A stretch of 64,000 nt of DNA from Lachnospiraceae bacterium (GTDB lineage: Bacteria > Bacillota > Clostridia > Lachnospirales > Lachnospiraceae). The notes under the pieces were generated by a model that ran no database searches, had not been told where the DNA came from, and saw only the letters and a list, made by a program, of their open reading frames with translations. The translations under genes and the position numbers were made by a program. Position 1 is the stretch's first letter, and each line of letters opens with the position of its first letter. Shown here piece after piece: positions 44,162-52,957 of the stretch. The stretch spans positions 1-64,000 of the forward strand of contig JAAWRC010000008.1 in assembly GCA_022800815.1 (NCBI GenBank), in the 5' to 3' direction.

Positions 44162-45285
44162 ATCTTTGTATGGTCTGCCGCCTGGGCTTCGTCGGCGTCC
44201 AGCCGCCCTCCGAAGAGCAGGGTGAGCAGGAAGGAGGCGGCGAAGGCGATGACGGCGGCGATCATGGCCTTTGCGAAATTGCCCGGCTCGTCTGCGCTTG
44301 CGAACATCAGGCAGGAGGGGATGGCCGGAAAGGCGTACACGTAGCAGTGGATGCCGACGATGCCCTGATAGAGCCCGGCGGCGGCGCAGCCCAGGACGGT
44401 GGTGATCAGGGGCTTCTTATAAGGAAGGCAGAGCCCGTAGAGACTCGGCTCCGAAACTCCTGCCAGAAGGACCGTGAAGCCGCAGCTGAAAGAGGTCTTT
44501 TTTAAGGCGGGAGTTTTGGCTTTCAGGAAGACGGCCATGGCGGTGCCGAAAAGGGCGAGGGCCATGATGAAAAATCCGGGCAGGATACCGGGATCCAAGC
44601 CGGCGCTTCCGAGCTGGGTGATGGCGGTCGCCACGAAGACCCAGTGGGTCCCGGTGATGACTAAGAGGGGCGACACGGCGGCAAACAGGGTCCAGGCAAG
44701 CCAGGATACGTGGTCCTGGAGCCAGAAAATGGCGCCGGACAGGCCGTTCCCGATGAGGGTCCCCAGGGGGCCGATGGCCAGCAGGCCGACCAGGGAGGAG
44801 AGGAGCAGGATGACCAGGGGGGAGAGGATGTCGTCCACCACCTTCGGCATCAGCTTATGTACCAGTTTTTCGATCCAGACCATGGCGGCTACCAGAAGGA
44901 TCACGGGGATGGTGCTGTAGCCGTAAGAAGCCTTCACAAGGGGGATCCCCAGGAAGGAGAGCGCCTGCGAGCCTTCCGCCAGTTCCACGAAGCTGGGGCT
45001 CATGAGGGCGCCCACGGCCCCGATGGCCAGCACCGTGTTGACCTTAAAATGGACCGAGGCCGTATAAGCCAGGAAAAAGGGCAGGAAATAGAGGGGGGCG
45101 TCCCCGATGAAGGAGAGCACGGCCTCCGTGGGAGTCCCTTCTGCCAAGAGCCCGGTCATGGTAACGATGATCACGAGAAGCTTGACCAGGCCTCCGGCGA
45201 TGACGATGGGGATGATCGGGGCCATGCAGCTTGAAACGTGGTCGATCAGAACAGTCAGGATGTTTTTTTTCGCATTTTGTTCCAT
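44158..45285 (-). CDS. Stand-alone PTS EIIC domain protein
   Basis: A 375-residue membrane protein matching the EIIC sugar-channel domain of beta-glucoside/sucrose-type PTS permeases (MAPIIPIVIAGGLVKLLVIIV, FLPFFLAYTASVHFKVNTVLAIGAVGALMSP, GVSEPSLYGLCLPYKKPL). The EIIB domain with its phosphorylated Cys and the EIIA domain are absent here and in the adjacent genes. It must either use EIIA/EIIB proteins from elsewhere or work as a facilitator. The C-terminus ends soon after the last helix with a polar tail. Monocistronic; converges on the LUD gene. Confidence 0.85.
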   Translation of the reverse strand: MEQNAKKNILTVLIDHVSSCMAPIIPIVIAGGLVKLLVIIVTMTGLLAEGTPTEAVLSFIGDAPLYFLPFFLAYTASVHFKVNTVLAIGAVGALMSPSFVELAEGSQALSFLGIPLVKASYGYSTIPVILLVAAMVWIEKLVHKLMPKVVDDILSPLVILLLSSLVGLLAIGPLGTLIGNGLSGAIFWLQDHVSWLAWTLFAAVSPLLVITGTHWVFVATAITQLGSAGLDPGILPGFFIMALALFGTAMAVFLKAKTPALKKTSFSCGFTVLLAGVSEPSLYGLCLPYKKPLITTVLGCAAAGLYQGIVGIHCYVYAFPAIPSCLMFASADEPGNFAKAMIAAVIAFAASFLLTLLFGGRLDADEAQAADHTKI

Positions 45286-45420
45286 GGGTCTGCCCTCCGG
45301 AAAGATTTCTGTGTAAAAACCAAAGAGATTATAGCATCCTTTGGCCGGGGGCGCAAGGATAACATGAAGTTCGGCATCCCCGGCGGGCGAAGGGACCGTG
45401 CCGGTTTCCGCTTTCCCGGC

Positions 45421-47172
45421 TCACTCCTCCAGCCTGGTAAGCCCCCCGAGGGAGGGCGATACCACCATGGAATAGTTGGTGTGGTAGATGACGAAGCCGG
45501 GCTTGGCGCCGTTCACTTTCTTTACCTGCTTTCGCTCCACATAGTCAATCTCCACCTTGTCGCCGTCTTTTCCCTTGGAATAGAAGGCGGCCAGCCCGGC
45601 GGCTTCCTCGAAGAGCCGGTCGGGAAGCTCCTCCTTGGGCTTTCCGCCTGTTTTGGCGATGACGTGGGAGCCGGGAATGCCCTTGGCGTGGAACCACAGG
45701 TCGCTTCCGGAAGCCAGATGGAAGGTGAGTTCTTCATTCTGCAGGTTGTTTTTCCCCACATAGAGGTGGTAGCCGTCGGAGGATAAAAAGTGCAGGGGGA
45801 CGCTGGTGATCTTCGCCTTTTTGTCCTTCGGTCCCCGTTTTTTGACGAGGCCGGCTTCCCTGAGTTCTTCCTTGATCTGAAGGAGATCCGCCTCCCCGGC
45901 CGCAATGTCGAGGGCGGAGGAGACGGATTCCAGGTAGTCGATCTCGTCCTTTGTCTCCCGGATCAATTCTGTGAGGGCCTCGAAGGTCCGTTTTAATTTC
46001 CCGTACCGGTCAAAATATTTCTTTGCGTTTTCCTGGGGTGTCAGGGTGCCGTCCAGGGGAATGGTCACGGTCTCATTGGTATAGTAATTGAGAGCGGTGA
46101 GGGTTTTGGCCCCCGGCGCAAGCTCATAGCCGTAGGTGTTGATCAGCTCTCCGTATACCCGGTACTTATCCCGCTTATGAGTATCCTTAAGCTGTTTTTC
46201 CTGCAGGTCGTATTTTTTTCGGTTCCGCTCCAGGGCCGTCTGGACCGTGTGGCGCAGCTCCGCCGACTTCTGGCGGATGCGGACCACGGCCTCCCTGGCG
46301 GCATAGTAGGTCTCCAGGATCTCGCTGACGGAAGAAAAATCCCGCCGTTCATAAGCGCTCAGGTGGGAGAGGGGCAGGGCGGAAAATTCGACGGGGACCT
46401 GCCGGTCATAGAAGATGCAGGGGGCGAAGCTGCCGCTTTTCACGTCGTCCATCATCCGGGAAAAGACGCCGAACAGGTGCGTCCTTTCCGGTTCGGAAAG
46501 ACTTCCTGCGTCCCTCTTTCCGTCTAAGGAGGCGAGATGGCAGATCTCCTCCGCCATGACCGGGCTTAAGCCCGTGAAGCCGGTGTAGAGGGCCTTGGAG
46601 AGGGCCATGGGTTTTTCCGAGAGGACGGCAAAAAATCCCTCCTCTGTCACGGTGAGAGGATCCTTTTTCCGCATGGTGTCCGGGATGAAGTAGGGCCGTC
46701 CCGGAAGGACCTCCCGGACGGAGCTTATGGACAGGGGGATGTGCTTGATGCTGTCGATGATGGTGTCCTTCTCGTCGCAGAAGATCAGGTTGCTGTGCTT
46801 GCCCATGAACTCCCCGATCAGCTTTTTCCGGCAGACATCGCCCATCTCGTTCAGGTGCTCGATCTCCAGGACGAGGATCCGCTCCAGCCCCGGCTGGGAC
46901 ACGGACAGGATGCGGCCGCCGCCGATGTGCTTCCTGAGCAGCATGCAGAAGCCCGGGGCCGTCATGGGGTTCGGCTTTGCCTCTTCCGTGAAGTAGACCA
47001 GGGGAAGGCTGGCCCCCGCCGAGAGGAACAGCTTAAAGGTGTTCTTCTGATTCTTTATGGTGAGCATCAGGGCGTCGGCCTCCGGCTGGGCGATCTTCGC
47101 AATCCGGCCCCCTGCGATGCGTTCGTTCAGCTCTTTCGCCATGCAGGCGATCATGATTCCGTCAAGTGCCAT
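45421..47172 (-). CDS. rqcH: RqcH / NFACT ribosome-associated quality control protein
   Basis: A 583-residue homologue of Rqc2/NEMF, long annotated as fibronectin-binding protein. It binds stalled 50S subunits and drives C-terminal alanine tailing. The NFACT-N domain is at the start (MALDGIMIACMAKELNERIAGGRI), a long coiled-coil middle (about 280-430) follows, and the C-terminal NFACT-R domain has YHLYVGKNNLQNEEL and SDLWFHAKGIPGSHVI. The ATG has AGGAGGGAC upstream. Confidence 0.92.
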   Translation of the reverse strand: MALDGIMIACMAKELNERIAGGRIAKIAQPEADALMLTIKNQKNTFKLFLSAGASLPLVYFTEEAKPNPMTAPGFCMLLRKHIGGGRILSVSQPGLERILVLEIEHLNEMGDVCRKKLIGEFMGKHSNLIFCDEKDTIIDSIKHIPLSISSVREVLPGRPYFIPDTMRKKDPLTVTEEGFFAVLSEKPMALSKALYTGFTGLSPVMAEEICHLASLDGKRDAGSLSEPERTHLFGVFSRMMDDVKSGSFAPCIFYDRQVPVEFSALPLSHLSAYERRDFSSVSEILETYYAAREAVVRIRQKSAELRHTVQTALERNRKKYDLQEKQLKDTHKRDKYRVYGELINTYGYELAPGAKTLTALNYYTNETVTIPLDGTLTPQENAKKYFDRYGKLKRTFEALTELIRETKDEIDYLESVSSALDIAAGEADLLQIKEELREAGLVKKRGPKDKKAKITSVPLHFLSSDGYHLYVGKNNLQNEELTFHLASGSDLWFHAKGIPGSHVIAKTGGKPKEELPDRLFEEAAGLAAFYSKGKDGDKVEIDYVERKQVKKVNGAKPGFVIYHTNYSMVVSPSLGGLTRLEE

Positions 47173-47289
47173 GTCTTGTCCCTCCTGTTTTCTTTTATGA
47201 TTTTACATCAAGAAGGAAAGAAGGACAAGGAATATTTTGCGGGCCGCTTGAAAGGGAATGCCTGAAAACGGTTTTTTAGAAACTTTCGC

Positions 47290-47319
47290 TTGAACAGAGG
47301 GGCCTTTTCGGGATATGAT
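47290..47319 (+). promoter_or_regulatory. Promoter of the aldo-keto reductase gene
   Basis: TTGAAC (47290-47295), an 18-base spacer and TATGAT (47314-47319), about 25 bases before the start codon and just ahead of AAGGAGGT. Confidence 0.65.
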
Positions 47320-47344
47320 GGTGGCAGAGAAGGAGGTATCACAT

Positions 47345-48535
47345 ATGATCTATTCAGGTTTTCAGGGAATGAAACTTTCCCTGCTGGGCTTTGGCACCAT
47401 GCGGCTGCCGCTTTTATCCGGGAAGCCGGACGGTCCGGTGGACGAGGCTCAGGTGGAGGAGATGGTAAAGTACGCCATGGAACACGGCGTCAATTATTTT
47501 GACACGGCCTACCCTTACCACGGCGGGGAATCGGAGCGCATCATCGGCCGGGCGTTAAAGCCGTATCCGAGGGAGGAGTTTTATCTGGCTACCAAATATC
47601 CGGGGCACCAGATCAGCAAAAGCTATGAGCCGTCCGTCATTTTTGAGGAGCAGCTGGAAAAGTGCCAGGTGGAATATTTTGACTTTTATCTGCTCCACAA
47701 CGTCCATGAAAATTCGATCCGTACCTACATGGATCCGAAATGGGGGATTGTCGATTACTTTGTGGAACAGAAGAGGCTGGGGAGGATCCGCCATCTGGGT
47801 TTTTCCTCCCACGGGAATCTCGACAACCTGAAAGAATTTCTGGACGTTTATGGGGACGTGATGGAGTTCTGCCAGATCCAGCTCAACTATCTGGACTGGA
47901 CCTTGCAGGGTGCGAAGGAAAAGTATGAGCTTCTCACGGAGCGGGGGATCCCGGTGTGGGTCATGGAGCCCGTCCGCGGCGGAAAGTTGGCGAAGCTTCC
48001 GAAAGCGTATGCGGAGAAGCTTGGGAACATGAGGCCAGGGGAGGGGAGTCCCGCCTGGGCCTTCCGGTTCCTCCAGGGCCTTTCCAATGTGAAGATGATC
48101 TTAAGCGGAATGTCGAGCCTCACGCAGATGGAGGAGAACGTCCGCACCTTCGAGGAGCGGAGCCCCCTTTCGGGCGGGGAGCGCAGCCTGCTTTTCGAGG
48201 CGGCAGAGGACATGAAAAATTCCATCCCCTGCACGGCCTGCCGCTACTGTGTGGAAGGGTGTCCGAAGGGGTTGGACATCCCTGCGCTGCTGGCCCTCTA
48301 CAACGACCTGCGCTTTGCGCCGACGGTCAACGTGGGCATGCGGCTGGATGCACTTCCAGAGGAGAAGCGGCCGGAGGCCTGCGTTGGCTGCGGGAAATGC
48401 ACGAAGGTCTGCCCTCAGAAGATAGACGTTCCCGGGGCCATGAAAGAATTCGCCGGGGCCATCGCCGAGATGCCGAGCTGGGCGGAAATCTGCCGCCAGA
48501 GGGAGGAGGCGGCCGAAAAGAAACGGGACCGGTGA
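47345..48535 (+). CDS. Aldo-keto reductase with C-terminal ferredoxin domain
   Basis: A 396-residue protein. The N-terminal 270 residues form the AKR barrel (LGFGTMRLPLL, FDTAYPYHGGESERIIGRAL, FYLATKYPGH). The catalytic Tyr lies in the YFDTAYPYH region. The C-terminus carries two cysteine clusters, CTACRYCVEGCPKG (about 296-309) and CVGCGKCTKVCPQKIDVPG (about 345-363), for [4Fe-4S] centres. This two-part type is frequent in anaerobes and probably takes electrons from or to ferredoxin. The ATG at 47345 is chosen for the strong AAGGAGGT. Confidence 0.93.
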   Translation: MIYSGFQGMKLSLLGFGTMRLPLLSGKPDGPVDEAQVEEMVKYAMEHGVNYFDTAYPYHGGESERIIGRALKPYPREEFYLATKYPGHQISKSYEPSVIFEEQLEKCQVEYFDFYLLHNVHENSIRTYMDPKWGIVDYFVEQKRLGRIRHLGFSSHGNLDNLKEFLDVYGDVMEFCQIQLNYLDWTLQGAKEKYELLTERGIPVWVMEPVRGGKLAKLPKAYAEKLGNMRPGEGSPAWAFRFLQGLSNVKMILSGMSSLTQMEENVRTFEERSPLSGGERSLLFEAAEDMKNSIPCTACRYCVEGCPKGLDIPALLALYNDLRFAPTVNVGMRLDALPEEKRPEACVGCGKCTKVCPQKIDVPGAMKEFAGAIAEMPSWAEICRQREEAAEKKRDR

Positions 48536-48553
48536 GACGGACTGCCGAGGGAG

Positions 48554-48586
48554 CGGCCCGTTCACTACATAAAACGGCCCGTTTGC
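48554..48586 (+). promoter_or_regulatory. Direct-repeat operator, likely LytTR (AgrA-type) binding site
   Basis: CGGCCCGTT occurs at 48554-48562 and again at 48575-48583: 9-bp direct repeats with a 12-bp spacer (21-bp period). This is exactly the arrangement bound by LytTR regulators such as AgrA, and the CCGTT core fits the family's C(A/C)GTT-like core. A -10-like GATAAT (48618-48623) follows. The site lies about 65-95 bases before the LytTR gene, suggesting autoregulation of the pair. Confidence 0.6.
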
Positions 48587-48649
48587 GACAAAAGCAAAGC
48601 TTTTCCGGATTTCTGCCGATAATGGAAGCAGAGAAGGCAGGTGAGAGGC

Positions 48650-49366
48650 ATGCTGTCCATAGCGGTGTGTGACGATGAAATTTTGGAATGCTGTAAGCTT
48701 GCCGGGAGGATCCGGGAGCTTTTGGAGGAACATGAGGTTCCCTGTATCCTGAGTCAGTTCGGGAGCGGGAGGGAGCTTTTGGCGTCTGCGGAAAGGTTCG
48801 ACCTGATTTTTCTGGACATCCTGATGGACGGACCCGACGGAATGGAAACGGCCAGGGGGCTTCGGGAAAAGAAATCCGGAAGCCTCCTGGTCTTCGTTTC
48901 CTCCAGCAGAGACTATGTGTTTGAGGCCTACGATGTGGAGGCGTTCCAATATCTCCTGAAACCGGTGGGGACGGAGAGATTGAGACAGGTGCTTCTCCGT
49001 GCCCTTGCAAAATTAAGGGAGCGGCCCCGGGAATTTCTCGTGGTCAGCCAGGACAGGCAGAAGCGGAAGGTGTTTCTGGACGACGTCCTCTATTTTGAGA
49101 TCCGGGGGAGGATGATCGAGGCCCATGGTAGGGCGGAAACCTTTTCTTACTACGGACGGATCGGGATTTTGGAGGAGAGTCTGGAGGGGAAGGGCTTTTT
49201 CCGTTGTCACAAAAGCTACCTGGTCAATCTGAGGCACGTGGACGGTTACGACGGGCAGGAGGTCCTTCTGGACAACGGGGAGCAAGTCGTGATCGCCAAG
49301 AGAAGGGGCGAGGCCTTCAAAAAGGAAGTGCTGCGGTTTATGAGAGAGGAGGGAGGGCTCATATGA
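48650..49366 (+). CDS. LytTR family response regulator (AgrA-like)
   Basis: A 238-residue regulator. The receiver domain (1-120) has acidic pocket residues D8 and D9 (IAVCDDE) and phospho-acceptor D56 (FLDILMDGPDG), with the conserved Lys in YLLKPVG. The LytTR DNA-binding domain (about 135-235) has VLYFEIRGRMIEAH and FFRCHKSYLVNLRHV. ATG 48650 is taken; a GTG nine bases upstream is possible. The stop overlaps the kinase start (ATGA). Systems of this type control peptide-quorum responses, exopolymers or bacteriocins. Confidence 0.92.
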   Translation: MLSIAVCDDEILECCKLAGRIRELLEEHEVPCILSQFGSGRELLASAERFDLIFLDILMDGPDGMETARGLREKKSGSLLVFVSSSRDYVFEAYDVEAFQYLLKPVGTERLRQVLLRALAKLRERPREFLVVSQDRQKRKVFLDDVLYFEIRGRMIEAHGRAETFSYYGRIGILEESLEGKGFFRCHKSYLVNLRHVDGYDGQEVLLDNGEQVVIAKRRGEAFKKEVLRFMREEGGLI

Positions 49367-50658
49367 GACATGTCTGGAGGAGGGAATGGCTCGTTTTCCC
49401 CCTTTTTGTGGCGGGAAGCCTGGGCCTCTCATTGCTCGGCCAGAGATTTCCGCTTCCCTATATTATTCTGGCTTTTATGAACCATGGGCTTCTGGCGGGG
49501 CTTGTGATGGTGCTGTCTTCTGCGCCCTGGGAGGAAAAGCTGCTGGCCTCCTCCGTTCTGATTGCTGTCTTCACGATTTTTGGAGATTTCTGTTGCTCCC
49601 TTTTATCCGTGGCCTTCCTGGTCTTTCTCCACCTGGCGGTGGGGATTCCGGAGCCGTTCCTGGCGGATTGGATGGGCAGTCTGATCGTTTTTCTGAGCAT
49701 TCTGGCCGTGGCCGTTGCGGTCTGTCTGCTGGCCGGTCGGGCTGGAGTCGTTTTATGCGGGAAAGAAAGAAAATGGTATCTGACGGCGGCGGTGCCGCTT
49801 TTTTTGCTCACCGCCGTGACCGATGTCGCAGACTGGTGCGCCAGCCACGGGATCCTGTTAAAAACAGAGGGAAATCTGTACTATGCGCAGCTTCTCAGCC
49901 ACGGGGAGATCTGCGTGCTGGCGGCGCTCTGCCTGTCTGCGGCGGCCTGTCATCTTTTCGGCATGAATCGGGTCTATGAGGAGCGGCAAAAGAGCAGCCG
50001 CTACCAATGCCAGGTCACGGCCTACCGGATGCTCACGGAGCAGCACCGGCAGGCGGAGAGGCTTCGCCACGACCTAAAGAATCACGTCATTGCCCTGCAG
50101 GGGCTCGTGGAGGAGAGGGACTGGGAGGCCATGGAGGATTATCTGGAGGCCATGGAGGAGAGCGGCGGCCTGGGAGACGGCCGGGAGCTTGCGGGAAGTC
50201 CGGCCCTCGGTGCCCTTCTCGGCCGGAAGCGGAGGGAGGCGGAGAATCAGAGGATCCGTTGGGAATGCAGCGTCGACCCTCCCGATGGTTTTGGATTCTG
50301 GGAATTTGACCTCTGCGTCCTTTTCGGGAATCTGCTGGACAATGCCATTGCGGCCTGCGGGCGGATTCCGGAGGGGGAAGACCGGTTTCTCCGCATCCGG
50401 GCCCGGACGGTGAAAAGGTGCTTCCTTCTGGAGGTGAAAAACAGCGCCGGACGGAAGGAAGGAACATCTGGGACAGGGGCTGGGGGGCGAAGCGGGGAGC
50501 GGAAGGGCCTCGGCCTCCAGAACGTGCGGGACGTGGTGAAACGGTATCACGGGACCATGGAGACGGAGGAGGCGGACGGAATCTTTACCAGCCTGGTCCT
50601 GCTGCCGGCGAAAGGGATCCGGGAGGGAGATCCTGGAGGGGAAGACTCCCGGACATGA
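49363..50658 (+). CDS. GHKL sensor histidine kinase (AgrC-like)
   Basis: A 431-residue membrane kinase. About six hydrophobic helices fill residues 10-195. A short linker leads to the phospho-acceptor H236 in RLRHDLKNHVIALQGL. The GHKL ATPase has N-box FGNLLDNAIAACG (about 320-332) and G-box KGLGLQNVRDVVKRYHG (about 383-399). It is the partner of the LytTR regulator. No agrB/agrD-like peptide genes are adjacent, so the signal is unknown. A mobile repeat lies 100 bases downstream. Confidence 0.9.
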   Translation: MRHVWRREWLVFPLFVAGSLGLSLLGQRFPLPYIILAFMNHGLLAGLVMVLSSAPWEEKLLASSVLIAVFTIFGDFCCSLLSVAFLVFLHLAVGIPEPFLADWMGSLIVFLSILAVAVAVCLLAGRAGVVLCGKERKWYLTAAVPLFLLTAVTDVADWCASHGILLKTEGNLYYAQLLSHGEICVLAALCLSAAACHLFGMNRVYEERQKSSRYQCQVTAYRMLTEQHRQAERLRHDLKNHVIALQGLVEERDWEAMEDYLEAMEESGGLGDGRELAGSPALGALLGRKRREAENQRIRWECSVDPPDGFGFWEFDLCVLFGNLLDNAIAACGRIPEGEDRFLRIRARTVKRCFLLEVKNSAGRKEGTSGTGAGGRSGERKGLGLQNVRDVVKRYHGTMETEEADGIFTSLVLLPAKGIREGDPGGEDSRT

Positions 50659-50747
50659 CACGGAACGGGGCAGTTGAGACAGAAGGTTTACGGAAGAGGC
50701 CGGCGCTGCCGAAAATACATATGTGGGAGCGGCAGGTTCCGTTTTCC

Positions 50748-50985
50748 ATCAGACAGAACAGGCAATTGTGAAACTCGAAATGTGTAGAACGGATTCTGCC
50801 GATTGCGTCCATCCAAAGCTTGCAGCGCCAACCATTCCAATGAACCCATAAGCGCAGAAAACAGTCGGGCAGGGGCCCTTCTGTTTTCCATGGTCTCATT
50901 TCCATGGCGCAGAGGGCTTTTCCTGGAAGCAATCGGCAGAATCCTTGCAATATTTTCATGTTTCGCAATCACCTGATCAGGCAGG
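50748..50985. mobile_element. MITE-like inverted-repeat element, second copy in opposite orientation
   Basis: The core is about 50759-50976. The ends AGGCAATTGTGAAAC (50760-50774) and GTTTCGCAATCACCT (50960-50974) pair at 12 of 15 positions. An inner inverted repeat (50791-50810 with 50925-50944) pairs at 19 of 20 positions. The middle, read on the reverse strand, matches the ruvA-ruvB copy along its whole length with scattered substitutions. The flanks ATCAGACAG (50748-50756) and ATCAGGCAG (50976-50984) suggest a decayed 9-bp target duplication. The gap 50659-51006 holds nothing else I can support. Confidence 0.85.
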
Positions 50986-51006
50986 AGAGAGAAAGGAGGA
51001 TGCAGG

Positions 51007-51573
51007 ATGCATGTACTGACCATGGAAGGGCTCATGGGCGCCGGCGTGAACGCAAAGCTCGTGGACACCCCCATGCGGGCGGCCGGGGCGGCCGAGCGGA
51101 GGGGCGACACGGCTGCCATGGAGCGGGCCCTCGGTTATGCCGGGGCGGTCGCCGACCAGGCGGAGGACTATCAGAAGAAAGCCGCCAAGGGCATGGAGAA
51201 AGAGGCGGAGGAAGCGAAGAAGGCCGAGGAGAAGCGGCAGGAGGAGCTTGCCGAAAAGCGGGCGGAAGAGAAGAAAGCGCTGGAAGAGCGGATCTGTGCG
51301 GCTGATTCAGGGGAACTTGCGGCGGCAGAGCCGGTGGATTCCCTTTCGCTCAGCGAGGAGGGGAGACGGCTGTCGGAGGGCGGTGCTTTTCCGGGGGCGG
51401 TTCCCCCGAACGGGGAAAGGGTTCCTCTGGAGTCCGCCGGGGCGGTTTCGCCGGAGGCAGTCCCTGCTGCCGGTGGAACGGCTTTTCCGGAACCGGGAAG
51501 TTCCGTCTACACGGCGGCGGGCGAAACCGTTCCCGCAGGGCGGCCGGAGGGCGTTTTTTCTGCCACGGCGTGA
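51007..51573 (+). CDS. Hypothetical protein with Glu/Lys-rich coiled coil
   Basis: A 188-residue protein I do not recognise. An N-terminal helix region (MHVLTMEGLMGAGVNAKLVD) is followed by a strong coiled coil at about 55-98, made of repeated Glu, Lys and Ala, with Gln/Asp heptads before it. The C-terminal 90 residues are low-complexity, rich in Ala, Gly, Pro and Glu. No signal peptide or membrane helix. AGAAAGGAGGATGCAGG precedes the ATG. The high GC and simple composition mean the C-terminal part could be under weak selection. Confidence 0.6.
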   Translation: MHVLTMEGLMGAGVNAKLVDTPMRAAGAAERRGDTAAMERALGYAGAVADQAEDYQKKAAKGMEKEAEEAKKAEEKRQEELAEKRAEEKKALEERICAADSGELAAAEPVDSLSLSEEGRRLSEGGAFPGAVPPNGERVPLESAGAVSPEAVPAAGGTAFPEPGSSVYTAAGETVPAGRPEGVFSATA

Positions 51574-51614
51574 ACAGTCCGCCGGGCCCTGTGAGACATC
51601 GGCGATGAAGTCAC

Positions 51615-51644
51615 AAAAAAGCAGTCGGGAACGGCTGCTTTTTT
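51615..51644. terminator. Bidirectional intrinsic terminator
   Basis: AAAAAAGCAGTC (51615-51626) pairs with GGCTGCTTTTTT (51633-51644), one wobble, with a GGGAAC loop. A-run and T-run flank the stem, so it can work in both directions. It ends the coiled-coil gene. Confidence 0.8.
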
Positions 51645-51820
51645 CTGTGCGGAGGAAGGTTGGCGGCTGAGTTTTGCCAAAGAATCGATTCTTGGGGACG
51701 TTTTTTGCTTCCATTTTCCTCCCTGTCAGGTTATAATGAAAAAAATGCCGCCTGAACGCAGGCCCTTTCTCCTGCGGATTTCAGTCGGTGGGGGAAGTGT
51801 GTGTTAAAGGAGCGGCGTGT

Positions 51821-52957
51821 ATGGGGACGATGGGGCTGACACTCGGTCAGTGGCTTTATATTGCGGCTGCTGCGTCTCTTCTCTTGTGGCTGGCGCTCGC
51901 AGCGGCGGTCCAGAGGCTTTTCCCTCAGGAGGAGGGAGGAGGAGAGTCGGCGGCGGTTCCGGTATGAGCGGATGTTTTTTCAAGAGATATCACAGGCCGG
52001 GGACATGGTCTACATGATCCTGGGGAAGAGGGATAAGCGGCTTTTGTACCTGAGCGGGTATGGGGAATCGGGCGGGAGCGGATTCAGGCGGACATTGCGG
52101 TTCTTGAGGAGCTCACCACCGGCGAATACCGCCGGGAGTTCATGAAGAAATGGAGGGCGTGGGACGGGGAAGGGGAGCTTTTGTACCGCTCCTTCGTCTA
52201 CGACCATTACCTGGAGATCTCCGAGGAGCAGAGGGCGCTACTCGAGCAGGTGTTTTTCCAGGGGGACGAGCCGGCGGGGGTCTACACGGCGACCTACAGG
52301 ATCCGGGCGGTACTCCGGTTTTTGGCAACGTACCGGGAGAGTCCGGCAAAGATTCCGGCGGGCCGGGAGTTTCTGGAATGGTTCTTGAAAGAGGGCCGGG
52401 AGGGCAATGCGGCTTACTACGCAACGGCGGCGGTGCTCGCCTACCAGGCGGCCGGGATTCCGGCCCGCTACGTGCTGACGGAAAAGCAGGCGGAGGAAAC
52501 GGACGGGAACCGGGTCCTCCTGTCAACAAAAAACGCCCATGCCTGGGCGGAGGTCTACGTGGACGGTCTGGGCTTCCGGGCGGTGGAGGTCACGCCGGGG
52601 TTCTATGAGGAGTTTTACGAGGCGGACGTCATCGTCGCGGTGCCCAACGAGGAGCTGGAGGGCGCCGGGGAGGGGACGGCCGGAATCCAGAGGGAGGAGA
52701 AGCTTCTATTTTTATATGGCCAGGTCACGGCCATGGTGGGGAAGCTGGAGCCAGAATTCTGTCCGGATCATCCGCTGGAGCTGGAGGGCGGGGAGGCGCT
52801 TCCCTTTGACCTTGCCCTCTACAGGCGTACGGTGGAGCGGATGGAGAGGCTGGTATACGGGAGGAGGGGGCCGCAGCCCGGGGAAATCCGTGCGGCGGAG
52901 GCGCTTGTCGGGCAGCTTCGGTCGGCCCTGCGGAAAAAACGGCGCAGCAGTCATTGA
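51821..52957 (+). pseudogene. Transglutaminase-like membrane protein, frameshifted and lacking the catalytic Cys
   Basis: An AAAGGAG site and ATG 51821 open a 48-codon frame with one hydrophobic helix (LYIAAAASLLLWLALAAAV). The next protein-like segment (RFRYERMFFQEISQAGDMV, LGKRDKRLLYLSGYG) is in a second frame. The rest (RERIQADIAVLEELTTGEY onward) is in a third, open from 52037 with ATG 52142. The likely slips are in the GGA repeats near 51930-51945 and the GGGG run at 52062-52065. The transglutaminase core is clear, but where the family has GxC the sequence reads G88-N-A90, so the nucleophilic Cys is absent. The His (NAHAWAEVY, H133 from ATG 52142) and the acidic position (VEVTPG) remain. 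A 271-residue product from 52142 could still be made. Confidence 0.7.
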
